Assembly: GCA_016874115.1 (NCBI GenBank)
Contig: VGVA01000011.1
Coordinates: forward strand, 1 to 33,874
Source of the DNA: Gammaproteobacteria bacterium
GTDB taxonomy: Bacteria > Pseudomonadota > Gammaproteobacteria > Methylococcales > Methylomonadaceae
DNA: 33,874 nt
Direction of reading: 5' to 3'
Part shown: positions 10,926-19,054 of the stretch, one piece after another
How the letters are laid out: each line of letters opens with the position of its first letter
Numbering within the stretch: the first letter of the stretch is position 1
Position numbers and translations under genes: made by a program
The notes under the pieces: generated by a model
Told to the model about the DNA's origin: nothing
Database searches by the model: none
The model's input: only the letters and a program-made list of their open reading frames with translations

Positions 10926-11282
10926 TTAGCGCATTAACAGCGCAAACCAGAACACCGACAAGGCGGCAATAAAGCCGACCAACAGCGGTCTTATGTCTAT
11001 ATTTGGAATCTGTATTATTAATATGAACAGCAGCGCCGTTAACAGCAGCTTGACTTTCTCACCAATGTAGAAAGAACGCAGCATTTTATCTGCTTCCAAC
11101 TCTGCCGCCTTACTCATACGTAAAGCAAAATACAGATTCGGAATAAACGCCGCTACCCCGCCCAACGCTGCTGAAAAGGCCTTTTGCCATCCCTCAACAG
11201 AAAAACCCAGACTCACGAGCATAATTAATACCAGCTGATAAACCAGGACTTTAGCGACAGTAGACGGCACTCCTATTGCCAC
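10926..11282 (-). CDS. atpI: ATP synthase accessory protein I
   Basis: AtpI is a small membrane protein that helps assemble the c-ring or Fo. About 118 residues contain four hydrophobic segments (LVYQLVLIMLVSLGFSV, AALGGVAAFIPNLYFAL, LLLTALLFILIIQIPN, LVGFIAALSVFWFALLM). I place the start at GTG 11282-11280. GGAG lies six bases upstream, which is ideal spacing. The longer frame begins at TTG 11294, but the ribosome site would then fall inside the gene. It is the first gene of the atp operon, just behind a strong promoter with a very short leader. Confidence 0.88.
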   Translation of the reverse strand: MAIGVPSTVAKVLVYQLVLIMLVSLGFSVEGWQKAFSAALGGVAAFIPNLYFALRMSKAAELEADKMLRSFYIGEKVKLLLTALLFILIIQIPNIDIRPLLVGFIAALSVFWFALLMR

Positions 11283-11310
11283 ATTACTCTCCAAACGCTT
11301 AAGCAGCGGA

Positions 11311-11339
11311 ATTATATCTGCCAGAGCGCGCTAAAGCAA
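11311..11339 (-). promoter_or_regulatory. Sigma-70-like promoter of the atp operon
   Basis: On the minus strand, TTGCTT (complement of 11334-11339) is followed after exactly 17 bp by a perfect TATAAT (complement of 11311-11316). Transcription should start near 11304, leaving a leader of about 20 nt before atpI. Three ATTAAT palindromes (11383, 11396, 11415) sit just upstream of the -35 box. Confidence 0.8.
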
Positions 11340-11382
11340 GGCGACACGGATGAAAACTGCTTTTCCGGCCCATATTAGCTGT

Positions 11383-11420
11383 ATTAATTTGGTGAATTAA
11401 TAGAATTCGCCGCCATTAAT
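11383..11420. repeat. Cluster of three ATTAAT palindromes upstream of the atp promoter
   Basis: ATTAAT occurs at 11383-11388, 11396-11401 and 11415-11420, between the dynamin-like gene and the atp promoter. This is the densest intergenic cluster in the window. The two spacings are 13 and 19 bp. It belongs to the window-wide overrepresentation of this palindrome. Confidence 0.85.
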
Positions 11421-11485
11421 GCTGACGGCATCCATCATCATCGATTGACGGTCAGACGTAAATCCGTTCAAGCCATACCATTTTT

Positions 11486-13417
11486 TTATTCGCTGATTGG
11501 CGGCAGATTCATCGCCTTAATCATCATCATTAATTCATTACGCTGCTTTTTTAACGGTTCGATTTCAGTTTCAAGCGCGGCTATGTTTTCCACAACCGTG
11601 CCTTTCGAGTCGTTCATTTTTTTCAGCATGTGCAGGCGATTTTCAATTTGCTTTTTGTGATCTTTTATCTGGTGCATTAATGGCGTTAATACGCTGCCGC
11701 TCCAGGTCGTCGCATCGGCATGCGCCTGCCGAAGAATGTTTCTGGCTTTAGCGATTAAAGTGCCGTACAAACGGTTAATGACTACGCTTTGCTCGGTCAT
11801 GGTGGTTTTCGCGCTAACACGAAAGTTCTCGCCTTCCTCAAAAACCTGTTCTAATTCAATCTGATACTGCTTGATTGAAAACAATTGCGGTTCCAATTCC
11901 TTAAAGCCGTATTCATCGTGAAATTTTTTGTGAATGGCTTTAACCAAGCGGCGGGTTTCATTGGTGATATCCACCGAATCCTGCAATAAATCGCGCAAAT
12001 CGTCGAAGAGCTTGCGGATGTTCTGCTTCATGCCGAAAGTGGTTAAACTCTTGGACATGTCGTGTTTGGTGTTTTTAATGATCGAGTCGATTCGTTCTTT
12101 GGAAAAAGAATCGATCAGCATTTTAGCCTGTACATTGAATACCCGGCGGCTGGCTTGGAAGTTTTCGATATTCTGCATGTACAGATTTTGCCGGTCACGC
12201 GTTTCCGCCATTAACTTGCCGGTCATATCTTGGTTTTGGAAGTCGATTTTCTTGAATTCCTCTAGTTGCGAAATGCCGTTTTTAAGCGACGATTCGGTCA
12301 AGCTTAAAGATTCGTTCACCAAAAAGCCGATGTCGGGGGTTACCGTTTCCATCAAAATATTGCGGCGTTGATTAACGATATCTTCCGCCAGATAGTTTTT
12401 CAGAATGTCTATGCGGCTTCTTTGCAACAATGCCTGGTCTTTTTTGACTTTAGCCAGCAAAGCCTGTTTTGCCGAAACCGGGAAAATAGCCGATTCTTCA
12501 ATTTTAAGGGTAGTCGCAGATGTTTTTACTTGCGAAGCAATAGCCGACTGATAGCCTGCATCGCCGGCCAGATCGTCCCACATGGAGTCGATCTTGTTCA
12601 TCACCACGGCCATGCCGCGTTTGCTGCCGCCGCGGGCATGACAAACGTGGTTGCGCCACATATCCATATCGCTTTTGGTGACGCCGGTATCTGCGGCAAT
12701 CACAAACACCACCGCCTGCGCACTGGGCAATATGCTTAAAGTTAACTCCGGCTCGGCACCCAAGGCGTTCAATCCGGGCGTATCGAGAATGGTCAGCCCT
12801 TCTTTCAGCAACGGATGCGGGAAGCTGATTAAGGCGTGACGCCAGCACGGGATCTCCACCGTTTCGGGATTAATGATACCTTGTTCCGCCGCTTCCCTTT
12901 CATTCCACAAGCCTAATTTATCGGCAAGCTCGCGACTAACCCGCTTGGTGGACACTAATTCTTTGAACGCTTCCTGCATTTGCGTCGGCGAACTACAATC
13001 CAGATCGATGTGTTTCCAACGGCCGGGCGTGGACTTGAATTCCGCCATGGAAATATCTTCCAGACGGCTTTCAATCTCTAACAGACGAATGTAATTTCCC
13101 CCTTCTTCATCGAAAAACAGCTCGGTCGGCGACATGGTGGTGCGCCCCGGCGAAGACGGCAATAATCTGACGCCCGTTTCGGCAAAAAACAGCGAATTAA
13201 TCAACTCGGTTTTTCCGCGAGAAAACTCGGCGACGAAAGCCAGGGTTATACGGTCTTGCTGCAAGCCATTAAGCACATTCAAAATGGTGTTGTTACTGCT
13301 GGGATCGTTCACATCATAGCGAATGCGCCATTGATGATACATTTCGATACCCTGTATCAACTTTGCTCGCCACAGCGAGTATTCGTGCATTTGCTCTTTA
13401 AATTCCATATTACTCAT
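11486..13417 (-). CDS. Dynamin-like GTPase
   Basis: A 643-residue protein with a complete dynamin-type GTPase domain. The G1 loop is AEFSRGKT (63-70), the G2 threonines are T93-T94, G3 is DTPGL (212-216) and G4 is NKID (274-277). After the GTPase, residues about 360-640 are mostly charged helix with coiled-coil character (LETEIEPLKKQRNELMMMIKAMN at the end). I see no clear membrane helix. Bacterial dynamin-like proteins remodel or protect membranes, and one E. coli relative (CrfC) affects chromosome partition. Which role applies here cannot be read from sequence. AAGG lies six bases before the ATG. It stands alone, between pyrE and the atp operon on the same strand. Confidence 0.88.
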   Translation of the reverse strand: MSNMEFKEQMHEYSLWRAKLIQGIEMYHQWRIRYDVNDPSSNNTILNVLNGLQQDRITLAFVAEFSRGKTELINSLFFAETGVRLLPSSPGRTTMSPTELFFDEEGGNYIRLLEIESRLEDISMAEFKSTPGRWKHIDLDCSSPTQMQEAFKELVSTKRVSRELADKLGLWNEREAAEQGIINPETVEIPCWRHALISFPHPLLKEGLTILDTPGLNALGAEPELTLSILPSAQAVVFVIAADTGVTKSDMDMWRNHVCHARGGSKRGMAVVMNKIDSMWDDLAGDAGYQSAIASQVKTSATTLKIEESAIFPVSAKQALLAKVKKDQALLQRSRIDILKNYLAEDIVNQRRNILMETVTPDIGFLVNESLSLTESSLKNGISQLEEFKKIDFQNQDMTGKLMAETRDRQNLYMQNIENFQASRRVFNVQAKMLIDSFSKERIDSIIKNTKHDMSKSLTTFGMKQNIRKLFDDLRDLLQDSVDITNETRRLVKAIHKKFHDEYGFKELEPQLFSIKQYQIELEQVFEEGENFRVSAKTTMTEQSVVINRLYGTLIAKARNILRQAHADATTWSGSVLTPLMHQIKDHKKQIENRLHMLKKMNDSKGTVVENIAALETEIEPLKKQRNELMMMIKAMNLPPISE

Positions 13418-13554
13418 GGCAAGCCTTGGTCATCGATGTGTTTTATTAATGAATATAATCAAATGTATCAGACGTAAGAATTACAGGTAGTTGTAGACCA
13501 AAACACAAGATCTGTTAGCTTAGGATGTTTAAATTTTTGAGAGATTCTAAGCAA

Positions 13555-14199
13555 TTATGCTCCGTACTTGTCTTGATACGCCATAATTTCTTCCAGCGGC
13601 GCATGCAAATCTGTTTTCCCATCCCGGATATGGCTGATAATGCTATTAATATTAATGATTGATAATACAGGAATTTTAAAGTTTTCTTCTACTTCTTGCA
13701 CGGCGGAAAGCTGATTATGCGCTTTTTCCTGCCGGTCTAAAGCTATGAGCACCGCCATCGGCTCTGCACCGGCTTCCTTGATAATCTCAACCGATTCCCT
13801 GACCGATGTGCCGGCGGTAATCACATCATCGATTATTAATACCTTACCGGCCAATTTATTGCCGACGATAGCACCGCCCTCTCCGTGATCTTTAGCTTCT
13901 TTCCGGTTAAATGCGTAAGGCATGTCATTGCCGGTCATGTTGGCGTAAGCAATTGCCGCCGCACAGGCTAACGGAATGCCTTTGTAGGCCGGGCCATAGA
14001 TCACATCGGGCTTTAACCCGGAATGAATCAGTGTTTGAGCGTAAAATTCGCCCAATTTACCGATCATTGCGCCGGTATTAAACAACCCTGTATTGAAAAA
14101 ATACGGACTGATACGACCTGATTTTAACTGAAATTCACCAAATTTCAGAACACCGCATTCCAACGCGTAGGCAATAAATTCTTTTTGATAATCCAGCAT
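13555..14199 (-). CDS. pyrE: Orotate phosphoribosyltransferase
   Basis: PyrE converts orotate and PRPP to orotidine monophosphate in pyrimidine synthesis. The 214 residues match E. coli (213). The PRPP-binding signature VLIIDDVITAGTSVRE lies at 120-135. The N-terminal LKSGRISPYFFNTG block binds orotate, and YGPAYKGIPLA is at 68-78. It is preceded by yebC on the same strand, 41 bp apart. No strong ribosome site is visible before the ATG. Confidence 0.97.
   Translation of the reverse strand: MLDYQKEFIAYALECGVLKFGEFQLKSGRISPYFFNTGLFNTGAMIGKLGEFYAQTLIHSGLKPDVIYGPAYKGIPLACAAAIAYANMTGNDMPYAFNRKEAKDHGEGGAIVGNKLAGKVLIIDDVITAGTSVRESVEIIKEAGAEPMAVLIALDRQEKAHNQLSAVQEVEENFKIPVLSIININSIISHIRDGKTDLHAPLEEIMAYQDKYGA
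13645..13656. repeat. Tandem ATTAAT-ATTAAT inside pyrE
   Basis: Two ATTAAT palindromes directly abut at 13645-13650 and 13651-13656. On the coding strand they form back-to-back Ile-Asn pairs in the peptide SIININSI. It is the only immediate tandem in the window. Confidence 0.85.
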
Positions 14200-14240
14200 A
14201 AATAAAGCAGACAGTGATTAAATTTGGAGTTTTTAATAAA

Positions 14241-14990
14241 TTAGGAATCTATCTGCGCCATGATTTCATCGCTGATATCGGCATTGGTATAAACATTCTG
14301 CACATCATCCAGATCTTCCAAGCGCTCGACCAGACGCAGCAATTTTTCCGCCGTTTCCGCATCCAGCTCCGCCTGAGTGGATGCCTGCATCGTCACTTCG
14401 GCATTATCCGGCTCGAAACCGGCGGCGATTAATGCTTCTTTGACACCGAGATAGTTTTCCGGCGAAGTCATAACATCAACGGCGTTGTCATCATACGTCA
14501 CAACATCATCCGCGCCAACCTCCAGTGCTGCTTCCATTAATGCATCCTCGTCCACACCCGGCGCATAACTTAAAATACCCGCTTTACTGAACAAATAGGC
14601 CACAGATCCATCCGTACCCAGATTGCCGCCCGCTTTGATGAAGGCATGGCGCACCTCGCCTACCGTACGGTTACGGTTATCTGTAAGACAATCGACGATG
14701 ACCGCCGTGCCGCCGGGACCATAGCCTTCGTAACGCACATTCTCGTAATTTTCCGCGCCAATCGCACCCGACGCCTTTTTGATGGCGTTATCGATGGTGT
14801 CGCGCTTCATGTTATTACCCAGCGCTTTATCGATGGCCGTTCGTAACGCGGGATTGCTGGCCGCATCCGCCCCTGCACTTTTTACCGCCACCGTAATTTC
14901 CCGCAGCAGTTTGGTGAAAATCTTGCCGCGTTTGGCATCCTGCCCGGCTTTGCGATGTTTAATGTTAGCCCATTTACTGTGTCCGGCCAT
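14241..14990 (-). CDS. yebC: YebC/PmpR/TACO1-family protein
   Basis: The 249-residue protein starts [28 protein letters not shown], the family hallmark. It also has the [25 protein letters not shown] core and the C-terminal [11 protein letters not shown]. Family members were named as transcriptional regulators, but more recent work ties them to translation, where they relieve ribosome stalling at proline-rich stretches. In many Gammaproteobacteria yebC sits next to ruvC. Here ruvC is about 7 kb away on the other strand. A second family member lies directly upstream, at 15064-15780. Confidence 0.95.
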   Translation of the reverse strand: MAGHSKWANIKHRKAGQDAKRGKIFTKLLREITVAVKSAGADAASNPALRTAIDKALGNNMKRDTIDNAIKKASGAIGAENYENVRYEGYGPGGTAVIVDCLTDNRNRTVGEVRHAFIKAGGNLGTDGSVAYLFSKAGILSYAPGVDEDALMEAALEVGADDVVTYDDNAVDVMTSPENYLGVKEALIAAGFEPDNAEVTMQASTQAELDAETAEKLLRLVERLEDLDDVQNVYTNADISDEIMAQIDS

Positions 14991-15063
14991 TTGTATACTT
15001 AAACTTAAATATTAATAATCAATGAACTGTAACTATTAATGCATATTCAATGCTTCGTAAGAA

Positions 15064-15780
15064 TTAAAACTCAGCGTCATAATACACATTCTGCACATCG
15101 TCCAGCTCGTTCAGCATGTCCAGAAATTTTTCCATTAATGCCACATCGTCGCCGGCTATTTTAGTAACGCCTTTGGGCAGAAACTGAATCTCATCCACCT
15201 CAAAATCGATTTCACCGAAATAATCGGTTAATGCTTGTTTGGCTTTGGCATATTCGGTTGGCGGTGTAAACACAGTAATTTTGCCATTTTCATTCTCAAC
15301 TTCCGTCACATCCACATCCGCGGCCAATAAAGCCTCCAGGACTGTATCTTCATCATCATGTTGAAACGCAAAGATGGCGTTATGGTCGAACATGTGCATG
15401 ACCGAACCCGGCGTACCGATTTTACTTTTGGTTTTGGTAAAACACAGGCGCACATCACCGAAGGTGCGATTGGGGTTATCGGTTAAACAATCGACAATCA
15501 CCATGCAATTGCCGGGGCCGTAACCTTCGTAGCGCGCCGGGTAAAAATCTTCCCCGCCGCCGCCTTTGGCTTTATCCAGGGCTTTTTCGATGACATGCGT
15601 CGGCACCTGGTCTTTTTTGGCGCGCTCGATCAAGCCGCGCAAGGTCAAATTCCCGTTCGGATCGACGCCGCCCGATTTGGCGCAAACGTAAATTTCCCGG
15701 CCATATTTGCTGTAAACCTTGGCCTTCATGTCCGAGGTTTTTGCCATCGACACTTTACGGTTTTGGTAGGCTCTTCCCAT
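15064..15780 (-). CDS. Second YebC-family protein (YeeN-like)
   Basis: The 238-residue protein starts [17 protein letters not shown] instead of [10 protein letters not shown], which places it in the YeeN-like branch of the YebC/TACO1 family. It shares the [25 protein letters not shown] block and the C-terminal [12 protein letters not shown] with its neighbour. It is acidic in its last third. The ATG has CGGAG about 12 bases upstream. It lies 73 bp before yebC, in the same direction, so the two are probably co-transcribed. The pair could be an old duplication with divided roles, but the sequences differ too much for a recent copy. Confidence 0.92.
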   Translation of the reverse strand: MGRAYQNRKVSMAKTSDMKAKVYSKYGREIYVCAKSGGVDPNGNLTLRGLIERAKKDQVPTHVIEKALDKAKGGGGEDFYPARYEGYGPGNCMVIVDCLTDNPNRTFGDVRLCFTKTKSKIGTPGSVMHMFDHNAIFAFQHDDEDTVLEALLAADVDVTEVENENGKITVFTPPTEYAKAKQALTDYFGEIDFEVDEIQFLPKGVTKIAGDDVALMEKFLDMLNELDDVQNVYYDAEF

Positions 15781-15986
15781 TAAATTGCGGCTCCGTTGGT
15801 AACGATTAAATAGTTAATTTTACCGGCAAGTAAATTGCGAGGAAATAGATAACGCGTTTCGTTAATAACTTGACTGCTTTGCGGCAATTACCCATTCAGT
15901 CTTGATTAAGTATCGTTTTGCTAGACTGAAACCAACAAAATAATAAATATATCTATTAATACAAAAACTTAAAAGAGGACTAAACT
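15781..15986. other. Divergent intergenic region between yeeN-like gene and lipoprotein gene
   Basis: This 206-bp region must hold promoters in both directions. I see TTGACT and TTGATT as possible -35 elements for the plus strand, but no well-spaced -10, so I call none. ATTAAT lies at about 15954. AGGA at 15975-15978 is the ribosome site of the plus-strand lipoprotein gene. Confidence 0.5.
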
Positions 15987-16358
15987 ATGAACAGCAAACC
16001 GATATTAATAATTTTGACTAGCATCTTGTTAACCGCCTGCGCCAGCCAGCAACCTTACGGCTACGGCAATCAATACGGTTATAACACCGGTTACTATGGC
16101 AATAGTAACAATAACTACGGTTACAGCAATCAAAACCGCACCAACAACAACGCCCTGATCGGCGGCGGCGTAGGCGCTGTGGCTGGCGCTGCATTGGGAA
16201 CCGCATTTGGCGGCAACGATTTGGCAAATGCCGGTTTAGGCGCGTTGGCCGGTGGCGCAGTCGGCGCAGCGGTTGGCGCGTATGTCGATCAACAACAGGA
16301 AAAACAGAACCAAAACAGCTGGCAACAAGACTCCTATTACGACGGTTATAGCCAGTAA
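15987..16358 (+). CDS. Glycine-zipper lipoprotein
   Basis: A 123-residue protein with a lipoprotein signal. A short basic start is followed by a hydrophobic stretch ending in LLTAC, so Cys18 would be lipidated. Residues about 20-53 are low-complexity and rich in Tyr, Gly and Asn. Residues about 56-105 are a glycine-zipper segment (GGGVGAVAGAALGTAFGG, GALAGGAVGAAVGAYVD) like those of SlyB or 17-kDa antigen relatives. A Gln/Asn-rich tail follows. It is likely anchored to the outer membrane, facing the periplasm. AGGA lies eight bases before the ATG, and a strong terminator follows. It is monocistronic and convergent with serB. Function unknown. Confidence 0.85.
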   Translation: MNSKPILIILTSILLTACASQQPYGYGNQYGYNTGYYGNSNNNYGYSNQNRTNNNALIGGGVGAVAGAALGTAFGGNDLANAGLGALAGGAVGAAVGAYVDQQQEKQNQNSWQQDSYYDGYSQ

Positions 16359-16377
16359 GCTTGCCAAATTACCAATT

Positions 16378-16410
16378 GTCACACTGCCGCCAGTGCGGCT
16401 GTGTGACTTT
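16378..16410 (+). terminator. Terminator after the lipoprotein gene
   Basis: GTCACACTGCCGC (16378-16390) pairs with GCGGCTGTGTGAC (16395-16407) with one T-T mismatch and a 4-nt CAGT loop, followed by TTTT. It lies 20 bp past the stop codon. The symmetric stem may also serve serB transcription arriving from the other strand. Confidence 0.75.
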
Positions 16411-16465
16411 TGGTGATAACTATTAAGTCTGGCAACGCAAGTGTATTCTGTTTTACAGGTTAGCT

Positions 16466-17107
16466 TCAATTAATCAACGGCAAAATCGCCGTTAAATCAG
16501 CGTCTTCAACAAACGCATCCGCCAACTCACGCGTTACTTCACGGTCGCACACCCCGCCAAAGCCGATGACGGTTACACCGGGCTGTTTGGCTTCCATGTC
16601 GGTCTTGCCGTCGCCGATTAATGCCAAACTGTTGTTGCCGCCCAGCAATTGCTTGCAGATTTCGTGCTTGCCGCCCGAACGCGCCAGCGGCGCATTAATG
16701 TCATAACCGGCATAACTGCCATCTTCGTGAAAAAAAATATCAACCGCGTGGACGTGGTCTTCAGGCAAGCCGAGGTAAGCCGCCAGCGGCAAGATGGCTT
16801 GGCGCAGGCCACCGCTAATGATGTGGACTTCCTTGTCTTGCATTAATAAGGTGTCGAACACGGCTTTCGTGCCTTCGACGATTTCTGCAATATATAAGTC
16901 TGCAACCCAGTCAATTGCGGCTTTGTCCGGCTTGATGGTGTCCAGGCGTTTACCGTAAACAGCTTCGAGCGGTAATTCGCCGTTCATCGCCCTGTCGGTC
17001 AGTTTTGCCATTGCCTCGAAACAACCGGCGCGGCGCGCCAGTTCGTCGATGCCTTCAATTTTGCTCAAGGTGCTGTCGCAGTCGAAGCAGATGATGTCGT
17101 AGTTCAT
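16466..17107 (-). CDS. serB: Phosphoserine phosphatase
   Basis: SerB removes phosphate from phosphoserine, the last step of serine synthesis. The 213-residue HAD-family protein has FDCDST with nucleophile Asp9 and Asp11, a SGG motif in HIISGGLRQA, and GDGKTDMEA near the C-terminus. It is compact, lacking the N-terminal extension of E. coli SerB. It reads in the same direction as serA, which suggests a former serA-serB operon now split by the broken gene at 17263-18943. Confidence 0.93.
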   Translation of the reverse strand: MNYDIICFDCDSTLSKIEGIDELARRAGCFEAMAKLTDRAMNGELPLEAVYGKRLDTIKPDKAAIDWVADLYIAEIVEGTKAVFDTLLMQDKEVHIISGGLRQAILPLAAYLGLPEDHVHAVDIFFHEDGSYAGYDINAPLARSGGKHEICKQLLGGNNSLALIGDGKTDMEAKQPGVTVIGFGGVCDREVTRELADAFVEDADLTAILPLIN

Positions 17108-17154
17108 TGATTATGAGTTTTAAATTCCAAGCAGAATGTGCTGAACGAAGTGAA

Positions 17155-17227
17155 GCGCATCGTTCGCGTGAGGTTTTTCCTAGACCGATGCGCCTCGTGA
17201 TTCAAAACATCCTACAGTTGGCGCATC
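17155..17227. repeat. Inverted-repeat arms downstream of the DUF262 pseudogene
   Basis: GCGCATCG (17155-17162), CGATGCGC (17186-17193) and GGCGCATC (17220-17227) are related arms that can pair in two ways. The stretch 17108-17262 holds no gene. Such small palindromic elements are common between genes in this kind of genome, and this one lies at the boundary of the presumed insert. Confidence 0.5.
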
Positions 17228-17262
17228 TTACGAGTAGAAAACAGTTATTTCACCTCTACAAA

Positions 17263-18943
17263 TCATGAATAGGAAACTTTCCAAGTCTCAATCGCCTTTT
17301 CGGATAACCAAGTTTGGTAAGCGTTTAGGTTTTGTAAGTTCCATTGGCTATAAGTAGCAACTTTTCTCGCTAAAGGAAAATGACTTTCTAAGTATGCCTT
17401 TTGTTTAATTTCAAAATTAGCCCTTCGTAAATCATCCTTCTCAAGCAAAATCATATTACCTAAACGGTCTTGTATGTCATTCACTCCCTCGCCAAAATAG
17501 TCATCCCATTCTTCAGTAGGATTATAAGGACAGACGTGTTCCAAGGTAGTCGAATTGTGATCTGTTTTATTTCCTAAGTAAGCTTCAATTTCAGCCAATA
17601 AAAATCTAATTTTTTTGTGGATTGCCGACTGGGCATTTTATGAAATTCGAATGCATTAAAAAATTCTTCGTCATTTGGATATAGCCGTTTAAAAATTTCG
17701 CTATTTTTAACATGACTAGCCCGAGTCATTTCACTTGTATAAATCTTTATGGCAAGTTGATTATAGGCAGACTCTTGTTCATTAGGAGAATGATGACAAA
17801 TGACGTTGTAACGAATTGCAAGCACATAGAGGTATTCGATTAACTTAACAAATTCATCCGCAGAAAAATGATGAAATGCCGCCATTAACATCGTGAAAGG
17901 TTGCTTGATATTGAATAACTCAAATCCTTCTAAATACTTCCTCACACTTCTATAAATGACATCCTGACTGCCCCACCAATCATCATGTGGATTCAAAAGT
18001 GAAGCATAAACAGGTGCATAGTCACTTAAAGAACGAAGGTAAGAATAGGCTTTTTCTGGCGTATCAGCTAATTTTCTAACAGAAGCAAATAAGTCCTTCT
18101 TCGTTACTAAAGTGGCCTGAAAATTATGATGGTAGCGTATAAAGTCAGTGAAATTACTTTCACCAAGTTGTGAAACAATTTCTGACCAATTTTCGTCAAG
18201 CTCATTCAGATCATGGTCTGAAATCGTGTTGTTTTTAGTCACAACAGAAAAAATATAGTTTTTTAATAAATCGGGGGTAGAAAGCTGCACATCTCTTGCG
18301 TTTAAAGTCTCAAAAACTTTATAGGCATTAAGATCATCTTGTACAACTATCTTCGTAAAAACCATGCCAGAAGATACTTTTTCGATAAACTCAGCAATTT
18401 CTTTTCCATTGCTCCCAGTTTTTTTGGACTCAAAAAACTTAAAGCACTTGTTTAGTAATTTATTAGTATGAGTTTGACCTCTTTTATTTGGCGGTTCGAG
18501 ATCAGAACAGATTACCTTAAAATTGGTTCCGTTATTTCTATTTAAAGATAATTTACTATCTACTTTTAGTAAAATTGGGTTTTTAGAGCCAATATAACGC
18601 TCAGTCAACACTCTCAGTCTCTCTTTATTTTCACCTGCCTCTTCATTTTTCCAATTAAAAACTCGATGTTTTTCATAGCCGCGAGGACGACAATAGACAG
18701 TGTAATTAGTCTTTGCTGACCATCAATAATTTCAAAATCATGCTGGCTTTTACGTTGCAACACGATATATCCCATATAATGGTAATGCTCGTCTTTAAGG
18801 GTTTCTATATCAGCCCACAAATCTTCCCACTGCTCTTTATCCCACGCATAATCCCGTTGAAACCAAGGAACTTGGTATTTAACGCCATTTCCAATTAACT
18901 CTTGAAAGGTTTAGTTGGTAGGCTCCATTAACATGAATGTCAT
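17263..18943 (-). pseudogene. DUF262/DUF1524 (GmrSD-like) protein, broken by one stop and two frameshifts
   Basis: Repaired, the gene would give about 560 residues. It would start MTFMLMEPTN at 18943, with AGGA eight bases upstream. It continues with a TFQELIGNG-VPWFQRDYAW block, the DUF262 motif IIDGQQRL, and a C-terminal HNH-like DUF1524 region with TLEHVCPYNP and RLGNMILL. This layout is that of GmrSD-type restriction proteins that act on modified phage DNA. Three lesions are visible. There is a TAA at 18911-18913 after PTN. A missing base in the A-run at 18646-18650 breaks LIGK/NEEAGENKERL. Another missing base in the A-run at 17610-17616 breaks RQSTKK/IRFLLAEIEAYLG. The gene lacks the ATTAAT palindrome and looks acquired. 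Inactivity is inferred, since frameshift suppression or sequencing error could restore part of it. Confidence 0.85.
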
Positions 18944-19054
18944 AGATTATTCCTAAACATTAAATATTCGGTAAAGACGCTTAGACCTCTAGCAATCGAT
19001 AATATTACTTAAAGCCATATTCAACCTTATCCGCCAATTCTTGGTCTCCTACTC
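18944..19054. other. Intergenic stretch between serA and the pseudogene
   Basis: This 111-bp AT-rich stretch has no gene, no terminator hairpin and no ATTAAT. It probably marks the upstream boundary of the insert separating serA from serB. Confidence 0.5.

Noticed and set aside
11934-12848. Several 110-145-residue frames opposite or shifted within the dynamin-like gene
   Set aside because: They overlap a gene with clear GTPase motifs and show no ribosome sites or recognisable domains.
17574-18611. A separate 345-residue protein starting at its own ATG
   Set aside because: Its frame continues upstream and downstream homologous segments after one-base shifts. It is the middle of one broken DUF262/DUF1524 gene.
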